From: Thiomicrospira sp. WB1
GTDB taxonomy: Bacteria; Pseudomonadota; Gammaproteobacteria; Thiomicrospirales; Thiomicrospiraceae
Reading direction: 5' to 3'
Assembly (NCBI RefSeq): GCF_001507535.1
Contig: NZ_LQBN01000004.1
Location: 1 to 64,000, forward strand
Length of the DNA: 64,000 bases
Shown in pieces: positions 1-8,888 of this stretch (its first letter is position 1; every line of letters begins with the position of its first letter). Below the pieces are notes generated by a model. It worked only from the letters and a program-made list of their open reading frames with translations, made no database searches and was not told the DNA's origin. The translations under genes and the position numbers were made by a program.

Positions 1-29
1 GCCTTGCCGTGTCCCTCAAGAAGCTGCGT

Positions 30-58
30 ATTCTAGTGCGATCACTCATCGCGGTCAA
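30..58 (-). promoter_or_regulatory. Proximal rRNA-type promoter reading out of the left edge
   Basis: Read on the minus strand there is a -35 box TTGACC (53-58), a 17-bp spacer and a -10 box TAGAAT (30-35), followed by ACGCAGC. The same TAGAATACGC core occurs in a second promoter upstream. Strong spacing and a GC-rich discriminator are typical of stable RNA promoters. tyrS lies directly upstream of rRNA operons in several Gammaproteobacteria, so an rrn operon beyond position 1 is the likely target. That is an inference, because the RNA itself is outside the window. Confidence 0.6.
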
Positions 59-200
59 GCTCTTTTTTGAAGTTTTTTTGATGTTTCTGTGTCAGCCTGA
101 TGTCTCTTTAAAACACTCAATCCAACTCAGATCATCGCTTCAATCAAAAAGCCGCTCCCCTTACGGAAACGCCGCATCAGCAACGCTGAACAGGGGGCGT

Positions 201-228
201 ATTCTAGCGACTCTCGTTTAAAACGCAA
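201..228 (-). promoter_or_regulatory. Distal rRNA-type promoter
   Basis: Minus strand: -35 TTGCGT (223-228), 16-bp spacer, -10 TAGAAT (201-206), then ACGCCCCC, a GC-rich discriminator. An A/T-rich run lies just upstream of the -35. It is in tandem with the promoter at 30-58, about 170 bp apart, as in double-promoter rRNA operons. No protein gene is supported in 1-352. The rest of that stretch is leader-like sequence plus the tyrS 3' palindrome. Confidence 0.55.
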
Positions 229-310
229 GGGGTTTTTGCAGAAATTGGAAGGATATTTCACTTTAAAGCCGAGAAACGCTTTATCACGCCTTAATTTCCA
301 ACTCAAAAAG

Positions 311-342
311 CCCTGTTTTCACCAGGCCTGGTGAAAACAGGG
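311..342 (-). terminator. 32-bp perfect palindrome after tyrS, probable terminator
   Basis: A 32-bp perfect palindrome centred on ACCAGGCCTGGT (321-332) lies 10 bp past the tyrS stop. On the minus strand it is followed by CTTTTTG, so here it can act as an intrinsic terminator. Its core is one copy of the dispersed palindrome described in the findings. Confidence 0.65.
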
Positions 343-352
343 TCTGAACCGA

Positions 353-1549
353 TCAGGCCGTGATGGTGATTCGAGCAAATTTTCGCTTGCCGACCTGATA
401 CACGTCCCCGTCGGCCGTTTCGACCAGAGCACGGGAATCGGTTAACTTTTCACCATTGCACTTGACCGCGTTCTGTTTCACCATGCGATGCCCTTCGGAC
501 GTGGACGGCACCAAGCCGGCCTCTTTCAACAGATTGGCCAGAGGCAGAGGGGCCTCCAGGGTAATTTCAGGCATTTCATCCGGGATGGCGTTTTTGCTGA
601 AGCGCGTTTCAAAATCTTTCAAGGCTTTTTGCGCAGCGTCATCCGAATGGAAACGACCGATCAGCTCCAATGCCAGCTTGATTTTAATGTTGCGCGGATT
701 CTCTCCATCTTCCACAGCCTGCCTGTATCCGGCAATGGTTTCCAGCGACTCCAGTGACAGCAATTCAAAATAGCGCCACATCAGTTCATCCGACACCGAC
801 ATAATTTTGCCAAACATTTCATTGGGCGGTTCCTGGATGCCGATGTAATTATTCAGTGACTTGGACATCTTCTGCACCCCGTCCAGGCCTTCCAGGATCG
901 GCATGGTCAGCGTGCACTGGGTTTTCTTACCATAATGATGCTGCAGAGTGCGCCCCATCAACAGGTTGAACTTCTGATCCGTCCCGCCCAGTTCGATGTC
1001 GGATTCAAGTGCCACGGAATCATAGCCTTGCACCAAAGGGTAGAGAAATTCGTGAATGGCAATCGGCGTTTTGGCTTCATAGCGCTGTTCAAAGTCATTA
1101 CGCTCCAGCATGCGGGCCACGGTCTGTGTGGACGCCAACTGAATCATATCGGCCGCCGATAACGCATTCATCCAGTCTGAGTTAAACACCACCCGAGTTT
1201 TCTCCGGGTCCAGAATTTTAAACACCTGTTCCTTGTAGGTTTCCGCATTGGCCACTACGTCTTCTCTCGACAAAGGCGGGCGCGTCGCGGTCTTGCCAGA
1301 CGGGTCGCCGATCATGGCGGTAAAGTCTCCGATCAGGAACTGGATCTCATGCCCCAGATCCTGAAACTGGCGCAATTTGTTGATCAACACCGTGTGCCCG
1401 AGATGCAGATCCGGTGCCGTGGGATCGAACCCGGCCTTGACACGTAAGGGACGTCCGCTTTTGAGCTTTTCGATCAGCTCATCTTCGACAATAATTTCTT
1501 CGGCACCGCGCTTAATCACGGCCAGTTGTTCTTCAATACTTGGTTTCAT
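353..1549 (-). CDS. tyrS: Tyrosyl-tRNA synthetase
   Basis: Charges tRNA-Tyr with tyrosine in the cytoplasm (class I synthetase). The 398-residue protein has the HIGH-type motif as HLGHT near residue 50 and KMSKS near residue 230, and ends with an S4-type RNA-binding domain (about 335-398). Length and motif context fit the longer TyrRS subgroup (TyrZ-like) found in pseudomonads and relatives. It starts MKPSIEEQ. The next gene upstream on this strand is pyrD, 28 bp away. A terminator palindrome and then rRNA-type promoters follow downstream, so tyrS is probably the last gene before an rRNA operon. Confidence 0.95.
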   Translation of the reverse strand: MKPSIEEQLAVIKRGAEEIIVEDELIEKLKSGRPLRVKAGFDPTAPDLHLGHTVLINKLRQFQDLGHEIQFLIGDFTAMIGDPSGKTATRPPLSREDVVANAETYKEQVFKILDPEKTRVVFNSDWMNALSAADMIQLASTQTVARMLERNDFEQRYEAKTPIAIHEFLYPLVQGYDSVALESDIELGGTDQKFNLLMGRTLQHHYGKKTQCTLTMPILEGLDGVQKMSKSLNNYIGIQEPPNEMFGKIMSVSDELMWRYFELLSLESLETIAGYRQAVEDGENPRNIKIKLALELIGRFHSDDAAQKALKDFETRFSKNAIPDEMPEITLEAPLPLANLLKEAGLVPSTSEGHRMVKQNAVKCNGEKLTDSRALVETADGDVYQVGKRKFARITITA

Positions 1550-1577
1550 AAGGTTTGTCTTTATGGTTTATGAATCT

Positions 1578-2507
1578 TTAGGTGTTGAGGGTCAGGCGTC
1601 CGGTTAACTCAGTGACGCGGGTGTAACCATAGCGCTTCATATACTGACGCAAACCACGATTGATTTTTTTGACCAAAAGCGGGTCCTTGGCCAGGGCCGT
1701 CCCCACAGCCACCATCGAGGCACCGGCCAACAGGAACTCAATCGCATCTTCGGCCGAGGCGATGCCACCCAGCCCAATGACCGGCACATCGTATTGTTTG
1801 GCCACCTGATAAACCTGATGCACTTTCAACAGTGCCACTGGTTTGATTGCCGGGCCGGACAGTCCACCCTGATTATTGCCCAGTGTCGGCGTCTGAGAAT
1901 GAATGTCGATCTGCATCCCCATCAGCGTATTGATGGCCGAAAGCATGTCAGCGCCGGCATCAATCACCCGACGCGCCCCTTCGGCAATGTCCGTCTGATT
2001 GGGCGAGAGCTTCACAATCAGCGGCTTGCTCGTTTCCTGACGACAGGCCTCGACCACCTGAGCGGCCATGTCCGGATCATTGCCAAACGCCGCGCCCCCT
2101 TTTTTGACATTGGGACAGGAAATATTGATCTCAATGGCCGGCAATTCGGTCTGGTCAAACATCCGCACGACTTCGGCGTAATCTTCCACTGTGGAGCCGG
2201 ACACATTGATAATAAAACGCGATTCAGAAAGATCCAGCTTGGGCAAATAATCTTCAATGACGGCTTTGGCCCCCGGGTTTTGCAACCCGATTGCATTCAA
2301 CAACCCGCTCGGGGACTCCATCACCCGCTCAGCCCGATTCCCGGCTCTGGGTTCCAGCGTGGTGCCTTTCAGAAACACCGCACCGGCCTCCCGATTCGAA
2401 AAACCCGAGACAAACGGGTATTCTATGCCGTAACCGGCATTGCCCGAGGCCATGGCCACGGGACTGGCAAATGTCACGCCACACAATGTTGTCGATAAAT
2501 CAATCAA
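1578..2507 (-). CDS. pyrD: Dihydroorotate dehydrogenase, class 1 (1B-like)
   Basis: Oxidises dihydroorotate to orotate in pyrimidine synthesis, using FMN. The 309-residue protein has the class 1 catalytic cysteine in NISCPNVKKGG (class 2 enzymes have serine), an FMN-phosphate region GLGGIAS, and the short soluble class 1 N-terminus. Sequence style is that of the NAD-linked 1B catalytic subunit, which normally pairs with PyrK. No pyrK is in this window. The reading frame begins with TTG (TTG ATT GAT), since no ATG gives the expected IDLSTTLCG start. The divergent trmL starts only 19 bp away, so the promoters must overlap coding sequence. Confidence 0.88.
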   Translation of the reverse strand: MIDLSTTLCGVTFASPVAMASGNAGYGIEYPFVSGFSNREAGAVFLKGTTLEPRAGNRAERVMESPSGLLNAIGLQNPGAKAVIEDYLPKLDLSESRFIINVSGSTVEDYAEVVRMFDQTELPAIEINISCPNVKKGGAAFGNDPDMAAQVVEACRQETSKPLIVKLSPNQTDIAEGARRVIDAGADMLSAINTLMGMQIDIHSQTPTLGNNQGGLSGPAIKPVALLKVHQVYQVAKQYDVPVIGLGGIASAEDAIEFLLAGASMVAVGTALAKDPLLVKKINRGLRQYMKRYGYTRVTELTGRLTLNT

Positions 2508-2526
2508 AGGTTATCACCCGTTTAAA

Positions 2527-3009
2527 ATGATCCACATTATTCTATACGAACCGGAAATCCCACAGAACACTGGTGCACTGATCCGACTCAGTGCCAACAT
2601 GGGGGCCCAGCTGCACCTGATACAGCCTTACGCCTTCGACCTCAGCGAGAAAAAAGTGCGCCGAGCCGGGCTTGATTACGCGGAACTGGCCCAATTGCAC
2701 GAACACGCTTCCCTTTCCGAGGCGATTGAGCGCATTCAACCCAATCGGGTCTTTGCCCTCACCACCAAGGCGCATCGACTCTATACTGACCCCACATTTG
2801 AGGCGGGCGATGCGTTTTTGTTCGGGCCGGAAACGCGCGGATTGCCGCAAAGCGTGCTTGACGAGCACACGCCCGAACATCGACTCACCATCCCCATGAC
2901 GCCCGGCGGCCGAAGCTTAAACCTTGCGAATGCCGCCTCCATCGTGGCTTATGAGGCCTGGCGACAACTGGCATTTGAAGGTGCCAAACCGCTTCAAACC
3001 GACATTTGA
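2527..3009 (+). CDS. trmL: tRNA (cytidine/uridine-34 2'-O)-methyltransferase
   Basis: SPOUT-family enzyme that 2'-O-methylates the wobble base of certain leucine tRNAs using S-adenosylmethionine. The 160-residue protein starts MIHIILYEPEIPQNTG and has the knotted cofactor site GPETRGLP (about 100) and the C-terminal PMTPGGRSLNLANAAS motif. The start at 2527 fits the family N-terminus. A longer frame reaches back over pyrD and is rejected. It is convergent with gpsA, with 6 bp between stops. In E. coli trmL (yibK) also lies near gpsA. Confidence 0.93.
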   Translation: MIHIILYEPEIPQNTGALIRLSANMGAQLHLIQPYAFDLSEKKVRRAGLDYAELAQLHEHASLSEAIERIQPNRVFALTTKAHRLYTDPTFEAGDAFLFGPETRGLPQSVLDEHTPEHRLTIPMTPGGRSLNLANAASIVAYEAWRQLAFEGAKPLQTDI

Positions 3010-3015
3010 GACGGG

Positions 3016-4077
3016 TTAGAAAAACTCCAGCTCTGACTTCCCGGAACGCGCCATCAATGCCTGCGCGGCCGCTTCAACGGATTTACGGTTGTGGATCACC
3101 GACCAGACTTCGGCCATAATCGGCAATTCCAACTGATGGCGCTGCGCAATGTGCTTGACCGCTTCCGCGGCCTTAATACCTTCAACCACCTGGCCGATGG
3201 ATTGCAGAATCCGCTGTGACCGGGCCGCGGCGTCTTCACTCCCAGCCGCCTGTGATTGCGCCAACGCCATGCCATAACGGCGATTGCGTGACTGGTCATC
3301 GGTGCACGTCAATACCAGATCGCCCAAACCGGACAACCCCATCATGGTTTCCTGGTGCCCGCCCAGCGCATTGGCCAGACGCATCATTTCCACCATCCCG
3401 CGACTGATCAGGGCCGCTCGTGCATTGGCGCCGAGGCTCAAGCCATCGGACAAGCCAGTGGCGATGGCCATAATATTTTTGTAGGCGCCCCCGATTTCCA
3501 CCCCGGCCATGTCCTGCTGGGTATACATGCGAAACTGTTCATTATGAAACGCATCGGCCCAGAACTTAGCCATCTCCAAGTCACTGGAAGCCGCCACCAT
3601 CGCGGTTGGCAACCCTTTGGCCACTTCACTGGCAAACGTCGGCCCGGACACAACCGTCTGTGGCGTGGTGTCGCCCAGCTCATCGGCCGCCACCTGATGC
3701 AACAGCAAACAGGTCTCCGGCTCAAACCCTTTGGTCGCCCAGGCCACCGGAACGGACGGTGCAAGCTGCGTCGAAAGGGTTTTCAAGACAGCACGAAATG
3801 CATGACTTGGTACCACCACCAACACACCCTCGGCCTGAGGCAAAACCTCGGAAAGATCACCGTGTGCCGTCAAAGAATCCGGAAACATCACCCCGGGTAA
3901 ATAACGCTGATTTTCCCGTGCCTGCGCCAGCCGCTCAGCGCGGGCAGCCTGATGGTCCCAGAGATGCACGCGATGCCCTTTTCGAGCCAGATGCACGGCC
4001 AAAGCGGTGCCCCAGGCACCGGCACCCAGCACGGCGAGTGTCTGCTGTTTCGCGTTTGAAGCCTGCATCGTTGACAT
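3016..4077 (-). CDS. gpsA: Glycerol-3-phosphate dehydrogenase [NAD(P)+]
   Basis: Reduces dihydroxyacetone phosphate to sn-glycerol-3-phosphate for phospholipid synthesis. The 353-residue protein has the Rossmann motif GAGAWGTALA near residue 18, the catalytic lysine in GGAYKNIMAIATG (about 205), and GLSGLGDLVLTC (about 250). It follows secB by 5 bp in a rhodanese-grxC-secB-gpsA operon, the same order as in E. coli. Confidence 0.96.
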   Translation of the reverse strand: MSTMQASNAKQQTLAVLGAGAWGTALAVHLARKGHRVHLWDHQAARAERLAQARENQRYLPGVMFPDSLTAHGDLSEVLPQAEGVLVVVPSHAFRAVLKTLSTQLAPSVPVAWATKGFEPETCLLLHQVAADELGDTTPQTVVSGPTFASEVAKGLPTAMVAASSDLEMAKFWADAFHNEQFRMYTQQDMAGVEIGGAYKNIMAIATGLSDGLSLGANARAALISRGMVEMMRLANALGGHQETMMGLSGLGDLVLTCTDDQSRNRRYGMALAQSQAAGSEDAAARSQRILQSIGQVVEGIKAAEAVKHIAQRHQLELPIMAEVWSVIHNRKSVEAAAQALMARSGKSELEFF

Positions 4078-4082
4078 GAAAC

Positions 4083-4532
4083 TTACTGTGCGGTCTGCGC
4101 ATCACCTTCTTGTTGCTGCATGTGATTGGCATACATGGCATCAAAGTTCACCGGCTCCAGCAACAATTGCGGGAAGCCGCCGCGAATCACCAGATCGGAC
4201 ACCGCTTCACGCGCATAAGGGAACAGGGTATTGGGGCACTGTGCGCCCAAGAGATAATTCAATTCACCTTCATCGAACCCACTGATGCCAAAAATGCCAG
4301 CCTGTTCGACCTCGCACAAAAAGGCCGTTCGCTCTTCCATTTTGGTGGTGGCAGTCACGCGCACGACCACATGAAAGATGCCGTCTTCGAGTTTTTTGGA
4401 TTCCACATTCAAGTCCACATCCAACTGTGGCTGGAAATCACGGGTAAACATTTCCGGCGCATTGGGCGACTCAAACGAAATGTTACGCGTGTAGATTTTC
4501 TGAATGGAAAACTGCTTTTCTTGTTCTGACAT
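4083..4532 (-). CDS. secB: Protein-export chaperone SecB
   Basis: Cytosolic tetrameric chaperone that keeps presecretory proteins unfolded and delivers them to SecA. The 149-residue protein carries IQKIYTRNISFESPNAPEMF near the N-terminus and FPYAREAVSDLVIRGGFPQLLLEPVNFDAMY near the C-terminus, both diagnostic. MSEQEKQF is chosen because AGGA lies 8 bp upstream. An ATG three codons earlier is too close to that site. Third gene of the rhodanese-grxC-secB-gpsA operon. The many exported proteins in the window are potential clients. Confidence 0.96.
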   Translation of the reverse strand: MSEQEKQFSIQKIYTRNISFESPNAPEMFTRDFQPQLDVDLNVESKKLEDGIFHVVVRVTATTKMEERTAFLCEVEQAGIFGISGFDEGELNYLLGAQCPNTLFPYAREAVSDLVIRGGFPQLLLEPVNFDAMYANHMQQQEGDAQTAQ

Positions 4533-4570
4533 CGTGTTCATCCTGATACATGAGACAGGCCCGCATCACG

Positions 4571-4593
4571 TTTTGACCAGGCCTGGTTAAAAA
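4571..4593. repeat. Dispersed palindrome copy between grxC and secB
   Basis: Exact ACCAGGCCTGGT at 4576-4587 with TTTTG to the left and TAAAAA to the right, 31 bp past the grxC stop. It interrupts an otherwise tight operon, so it may act as an RNA hairpin or as a DNA site. No clear U-tract follows the full stem on the minus strand. Confidence 0.7.
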
Positions 4594-4623
4594 TAGAGAA
4601 AAATTCTACGACAGCGATTCAAA

Positions 4624-4890
4624 TCACTGCGCCAACAACCGGTCCAGTTCACCCGAGTCGTCTGCCGCCTGCAAATCATCAAACCCACCGACATGGTGCT
4701 CGCCAATAAACACCTGAGGCACGGTGTTGCGACCGCTTTTTTCCTGCAAGACTTTCCAAAGGCTGCGATCGGCGCCGACATCGATTTCATCGTAGCTCAA
4801 GCCGCGCCCATCCAAAAGGCGTTTGGCCATGGTGCAAAACGGACAGGTCTGGGTGAGATAGACCACAATTTCCGGTGTTGACTCGCTCAT
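4624..4890 (-). CDS. grxC: Glutaredoxin 3
   Basis: Small thiol-disulfide oxidoreductase that uses glutathione. The 88-residue protein has the dithiol active site CPFC (residues about 16-19) in TQTCPFCTMAKRLL, plus the TVPQVFIGEHHVGGFDD glutathione-binding stretch with its cis-proline. It overlaps the end of the rhodanese gene by 4 bp, and both genes belong to a redox/export operon with secB and gpsA. Confidence 0.95.
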   Translation of the reverse strand: MSESTPEIVVYLTQTCPFCTMAKRLLDGRGLSYDEIDVGADRSLWKVLQEKSGRNTVPQVFIGEHHVGGFDDLQAADDSGELDRLLAQ

Positions 4891-5336
4891 GCTCTCTGCC
4901 TTTTCTGTTTTTTTTTGGAAACGGGCTTATTAATCGGCAATCCCGCACTTTTCCAGGCGGCAATCCCACCTTTGAGGTTATACACCTGGGAAAAACCATT
5001 CTTGGACAGTTTTTTCGCCACCGCTGCAGACCGCATGCCACTCTGGCAATACACCAACACCGGCTGGTCTTTCTGATTGGCCATATTCTGCATGGTCTGC
5101 TCAATTTCCGACGGCGTCACCAGTTTGGCCTCGCCAATAAACCCGCTCTTGTACTCGCCTTCAGAGCGCACATCCAGCAGCTTGGCGCCCTGATTATAGA
5201 GTCGCACCGCGTCGTTGGCATCGACATTATTAATGCCGGAGACCTTGTCCCCCACATAACTCCAGATCAGCATCGCCACGATCACCGCCATGGCAACAAA
5301 CAGCAAAATCTGCTCTTGCACAAATTCAATAAACAT
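4887..5336 (-). CDS. Membrane-anchored rhodanese-like protein (YibN type)
   Basis: Single rhodanese domain behind an N-terminal membrane helix (about residues 9-29, LLFVAMAVIVAMLIWSYV). The active loop is VYCQSGMRSA, with the catalytic cysteine present, so sulfurtransferase activity is plausible. The C-terminal tail is lysine/arginine rich. 149 residues, matching YibN of E. coli in size and in position before grxC-secB-gpsA. The physiological substrate is not evident. In this host it could handle sulfane sulfur, but that is inference. Confidence 0.88.
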   Translation of the reverse strand: MFIEFVQEQILLFVAMAVIVAMLIWSYVGDKVSGINNVDANDAVRLYNQGAKLLDVRSEGEYKSGFIGEAKLVTPSEIEQTMQNMANQKDQPVLVYCQSGMRSAAVAKKLSKNGFSQVYNLKGGIAAWKSAGLPINKPVSKKKQKRQRA

Positions 5337-5563
5337 TCACAAATCCTCGTCACGACCGCCATTAGACTGATGTCATTAAGACACTGGGTACGCACTCAAA
5401 CCCGGTGGCGGCTTTTCGGCGCGGATGATTTTAACAGCGAAAGCCGTTACAATAAATGACATTTTTCAAACGGTCGTTTTCTGCCACTCAGTCAAACTAG
5501 GTGATCGCGGCCGGTCAGCGACACCCGCTGAACGAAATTTCTCAAAAGGAAAAAACCGCAACT

Positions 5564-7126
5564 ATGAGTCAGTCTAAATCTTTCCCCCGACCCACCGGCC
5601 TGATTATCCTTGACGGCTGGGGACACCGTGAAGAGACCGAACACAACGCCATTGCCCAGGCCAACACCCCGAACTGGGACAAGTTCTACCAGAACCACCC
5701 TCACACCCTGATCAACACTTCCGGTATGGACGTGGGGTTACCGGACGGCCAGATGGGCAACTCCGAAGTCGGCCACATGAACCTCGGTGCCGGTCGTGTG
5801 GTGTATCAGGAACTGACCCGCATCCAGAAAGACATTGACGATGGGCGCTTTTTCCAGAACAACGCGCTGCTCAAAGCCGTGGACGCCGCCATTGATCGCG
5901 GCAAGCGCGTTCACATCCTGGGACTGCTGTCTGATGGCGGCGTGCACTCCCACATCAACCACATCAAAGCCAGCATCAAACTGGCCCATGACCGCGGTGC
6001 CAAAGTTCTGGTGCATGCCTTTACCGATGGCCGTGACACCTCGCCTCACAGTGCCATTGGTTACATCGAGGAACTCGAAGCCTACATGAAAGAACTGGGC
6101 GGCGGGCGCATCGCGTCCGTCACCGGTCGTTATTATGCACTCGACCGCGACAACCGCTGGGATCGGGTCAAGCAAGCCTATGACGTGATCACCTGTGGTG
6201 AAGCCGAATTTCAGGCCAAAAATGCAGTGGACGCGGTCAAAGCAGCTTATGACCGCAATGAGACGGATGAGTTCATTCAGGCCACCGCCATCCAACGCAA
6301 AAACGGCAAGCCTTTCAAAGTCAAAGAAGGTGATTCGGTCATCTTCATGAACTTCCGATCCGACCGGGCCCGTCAACTGACCCGGGCGTTCATCGCTGAT
6401 GACTTCGGTGATTTTCATCGCTGCAAAACACCAGTTCTGTCGGCGTTTGTCACCCTGACCGAATACAAAAAGAGCTTTGAAAAATTCGGTGCTTTGGTGG
6501 CCTACCGCCCCAACAAACTGCGCAACACCTTTGGGGAATTTGTTGCCAGCAAAAACCTGAAGCAGTTGCGCATTGCCGAAACCGAAAAATACGCCCACGT
6601 CACCTTTTTCTTTAATGGCGGTGTGGAAGCGCCCAACAAAAACGAAGACCGCATTCTGGTCAACTCGCCCAAAGTTGCGACCTACGACCTGCAGCCGGAA
6701 ATGAGTCTGCCGGAACTGACGGAAAAACTGGTCGCGGCGATCGCTTCCGGGGAGTACGACACCTTTATCTGTAACATCGCCAACCCCGACATGGTGGGCC
6801 ACAGCGGTGACTTCAACGCCTGTGTCAAAGCCGCCGAAGCGGTGGACGAGGCACTGGGCAAAATCCTGGACGCGCTTGACGCGGCAGGCGGCCAAGCCAT
6901 CGTCACCGCCGACCATGGTAATATGGAAATGCTGTTTGATGAGTCAACCGGCAAAGCGCTGACCTCTCACACCACACTGCCCGTGCCGCTGGTGTATTAC
7001 GGCAAAGAAAACCGTCAACTGCGCGAGGGCGGCGCCCTGTGCGATGTAATTCCAACGCTGCTGGACATGATGCATCTGCAACCACCGGAAGAAATGACCG
7101 GCAAAAGCCTGCTCAAAAAAGGCTAA
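5564..7126 (+). CDS. gpmI: 2,3-bisphosphoglycerate-independent phosphoglycerate mutase
   Basis: Interconverts 3- and 2-phosphoglycerate with two metal ions. The 520-residue protein has the N-terminal metal site LIILDGWGHREETEHNA, the serine nucleophile in DGQMGNSEVGHMNLGAGR (about 60-75), and the C-terminal metal ligands in NPDMVGHSGD and TADHGNMEM. Start at 5564 (MSQSKSF) matches the family and has AAAAGGA upstream. It is divergent from the rhodanese operon across about 230 bp in which no gene is seen. Confidence 0.96.
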   Translation: MSQSKSFPRPTGLIILDGWGHREETEHNAIAQANTPNWDKFYQNHPHTLINTSGMDVGLPDGQMGNSEVGHMNLGAGRVVYQELTRIQKDIDDGRFFQNNALLKAVDAAIDRGKRVHILGLLSDGGVHSHINHIKASIKLAHDRGAKVLVHAFTDGRDTSPHSAIGYIEELEAYMKELGGGRIASVTGRYYALDRDNRWDRVKQAYDVITCGEAEFQAKNAVDAVKAAYDRNETDEFIQATAIQRKNGKPFKVKEGDSVIFMNFRSDRARQLTRAFIADDFGDFHRCKTPVLSAFVTLTEYKKSFEKFGALVAYRPNKLRNTFGEFVASKNLKQLRIAETEKYAHVTFFFNGGVEAPNKNEDRILVNSPKVATYDLQPEMSLPELTEKLVAAIASGEYDTFICNIANPDMVGHSGDFNACVKAAEAVDEALGKILDALDAAGGQAIVTADHGNMEMLFDESTGKALTSHTTLPVPLVYYGKENRQLREGGALCDVIPTLLDMMHLQPPEEMTGKSLLKKG

Positions 7127-7138
7127 ACCGTGGGATAC

Positions 7139-7161
7139 TTTTTCACCAGGCCTGGTAAAAA
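7139..7161. repeat. Dispersed palindrome copy after gpmI
   Basis: Exact ACCAGGCCTGGT at 7145-7156, flanked by CTTTTTC and AAAAAGG, 18 bp past the gpmI stop. A separate, conventional terminator lies 45 bp further on, so this copy is not needed for simple termination. Confidence 0.7.
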
Positions 7162-7201
7162 GGCGTCCCTGGCCATCACACCGCCTCGGACGCCCCCTAA
7201 T

Positions 7202-7244
7202 AAAAAAAGCCCCATCTCATCAAATTGAGAATGGGGCTTTTTTG
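7202..7244. terminator. Bidirectional intrinsic terminator between gpmI and fccB
   Basis: A-tract, then GCCCCAT...ATGGGGC stem, then T-tract. It has the required U-run on both strands and lies between two convergent genes. Confidence 0.88.
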
Positions 7245-7265
7245 TGCCTTGCAATCAAGTAAGGG

Positions 7266-8561
7266 CTATCCCCAGACTTCGTCGGTGATGCTCCGATACC
7301 AGCCACGCGTATAGTTGGCCTCAAGTTCACGCTCGCGACGCGTGGCGTCCATTTTCGACACCCCGCCGGCCGCTTCCACTTCTTGAATATTGCCCTCAAC
7401 CGTGTTGTACACAGCGGCCACGGAAATGCCGTAATCCGGTGCAATCAACGAGTAACAGGTATTGACGTTTTTGGCCGCGATGGCAGGCTCACCGGCCATT
7501 TCCAGGACAATGTTAGCGGCCACAATTTTACCGTGACTGGCGGCCGAGTGCCCGGACTTGGGCATTGGTGAGGCAATGGCCGCATCCCCAATCACGTAAA
7601 CGTCTTCGATCTGCTTGGACGCAAACGTCTGCTGGTCGACCGGACAGAAACCACTTTCATCGGTCAACCCCATGTCTTGCGCCAATTGCCCGGCTTTCTG
7701 TGGCGGGATGTAATTGATCACATCGCCTTCAAAATTGCCGAAAGTGGTCTCGACGACCTTGCGGTCCGCATCGATGCCGACTGCTTCGCCGCCATCCATT
7801 TTGGCGATCCACTGGATCCGGGCACCATAATTCTCTTCCCAGCCCTTCATAAACAAGGCTTGCTTGGAGAATTTATTTTTCTGATCCAAAATCAGCAGTT
7901 CCGCTTTGGGCTTGTGCTGGCTCATGTAATGCGCCACCATCGAGGCGCGCTCATACGGACCGGGCGGGCAGCGAAACGGGTTGGGCGGCGCCACCATGAT
8001 GAATGTACCGTCTTCCGGCATCGCCTGCAACTGGTCACGCAGCAGCAAGGTTTGCTCCCCCGCCTTCCAGGCGTGAGGGGTTTTGGCTTCGATGTCCGAA
8101 CTGGCCCCTTCGATTTCATTCCACTTGAAATCGATGCCGGGCGAGACGATCAGTTTGTCATAAACAACGGACTCTCCGCCGGCCAGTTGAATGCTTTTGG
8201 CATCTGTGTTCACAGAAGCCACCCGATCGTGAATCACCTCGATGCCGCGTTGCTTTGCGGCGTCATAGGTATGGGTGATCGTGGTCATTTCCGCTTCACC
8301 ACCAATGACCCAGTTGGAACCGGGACAGGTCACATATTCCTTTTTGGGTTCGATCAGCGTGACCGCCAGATCCGGGTTATAGCGTTTGAGGTACTTGGCG
8401 GCCGAACTGCCGCCAAATCCACCGCCAACCACCACAATGTGGCCGTTCTTTTTTGAACCGTCCCCGGCGCAACCGGCGGTCAAAAGCGATGATGGCACTG
8501 CCACCCCCGCCGCAATCAGCTTTAGCAGCGAGCGGCGTTGAAAATCCATCGTTCCTTGCAT
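7266..8561 (-). CDS. fccB: Flavocytochrome c sulfide dehydrogenase, flavoprotein subunit
   Basis: Periplasmic FAD enzyme that oxidises sulfide to sulfur and passes electrons to its cytochrome partner. The 431-residue precursor has a Tat-type leader (QRRSLLKL) followed by hydrophobic residues, the GGGFGG dinucleotide fold near residue 47, the FAD-attaching cysteine region YVTCPGSNW, and the two redox cysteines in FRCPPGPYERA and NTCYSLI. The gene follows fccA by 12 bp. A cysteine in the leader (LLTAGCAGDG) also looks like a lipobox. The start with GGAG 7 bp upstream was used. Confidence 0.9.
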   Translation of the reverse strand: MQGTMDFQRRSLLKLIAAGVAVPSSLLTAGCAGDGSKKNGHIVVVGGGFGGSSAAKYLKRYNPDLAVTLIEPKKEYVTCPGSNWVIGGEAEMTTITHTYDAAKQRGIEVIHDRVASVNTDAKSIQLAGGESVVYDKLIVSPGIDFKWNEIEGASSDIEAKTPHAWKAGEQTLLLRDQLQAMPEDGTFIMVAPPNPFRCPPGPYERASMVAHYMSQHKPKAELLILDQKNKFSKQALFMKGWEENYGARIQWIAKMDGGEAVGIDADRKVVETTFGNFEGDVINYIPPQKAGQLAQDMGLTDESGFCPVDQQTFASKQIEDVYVIGDAAIASPMPKSGHSAASHGKIVAANIVLEMAGEPAIAAKNVNTCYSLIAPDYGISVAAVYNTVEGNIQEVEAAGGVSKMDATRRERELEANYTRGWYRSITDEVWG

Positions 8562-8573
8562 GCGTTGACTCCT

Positions 8574-8888
8574 TTACTGTCCCTGTTTGCCGATGTATTC
8601 GGCCATCCGCTCGATTTCGTCGTCAGTGTAACCACGCGCATGACGTGGCATCACTGTGCCGTCGCGCTCACCGTCGCGATACGCTTTCATCTGCGACACA
8701 ATCAGGGAAGCGGGATAATCCGCCAAAGGCGGAATGGTCGCCCCTTCAACCGCCTTGCCCTCATAACCGTGGCACGAAAAGCAGCTGTTTGCCAAAAGCT
8801 CGCCCTGAGTTACCGGCGCTTCGGCCGATGCCAGACCGGGGCTGATCGCGCAGACGGTCGCCATCAGCAGATTTTTCTTCCAACCCAT
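8574..8888 (-). CDS. fccA: Flavocytochrome c cytochrome subunit (monohaem)
   Basis: Small exported c-type cytochrome, 104 residues, with a signal peptide ending near GLASAEA and one haem site CFSCH (about 37-41). A C-terminal methionine in DGTVMPRHARGYTDDEI fits as the axial ligand. It precedes fccB, the usual order, so it should accept electrons from the FccB flavin and pass them to the respiratory chain. Start has AAGGAG 5 bp upstream. Many FccA proteins are dihaem. This one has a single CXXCH. Confidence 0.85.
   Translation of the reverse strand: MGWKKNLLMATVCAISPGLASAEAPVTQGELLANSCFSCHGYEGKAVEGATIPPLADYPASLIVSQMKAYRDGERDGTVMPRHARGYTDDEIERMAEYIGKQGQ

Noticed and set aside
9-221. 70-codon open frame at the left edge
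   Set aside because: It runs across two minus-strand rRNA-type promoters, has no ribosome site and no protein-like pattern.
5738-6916. 392-codon frame opposite gpmI
   Set aside because: Antisense shadow of a highly conserved gene. Composition follows the complementary codons.
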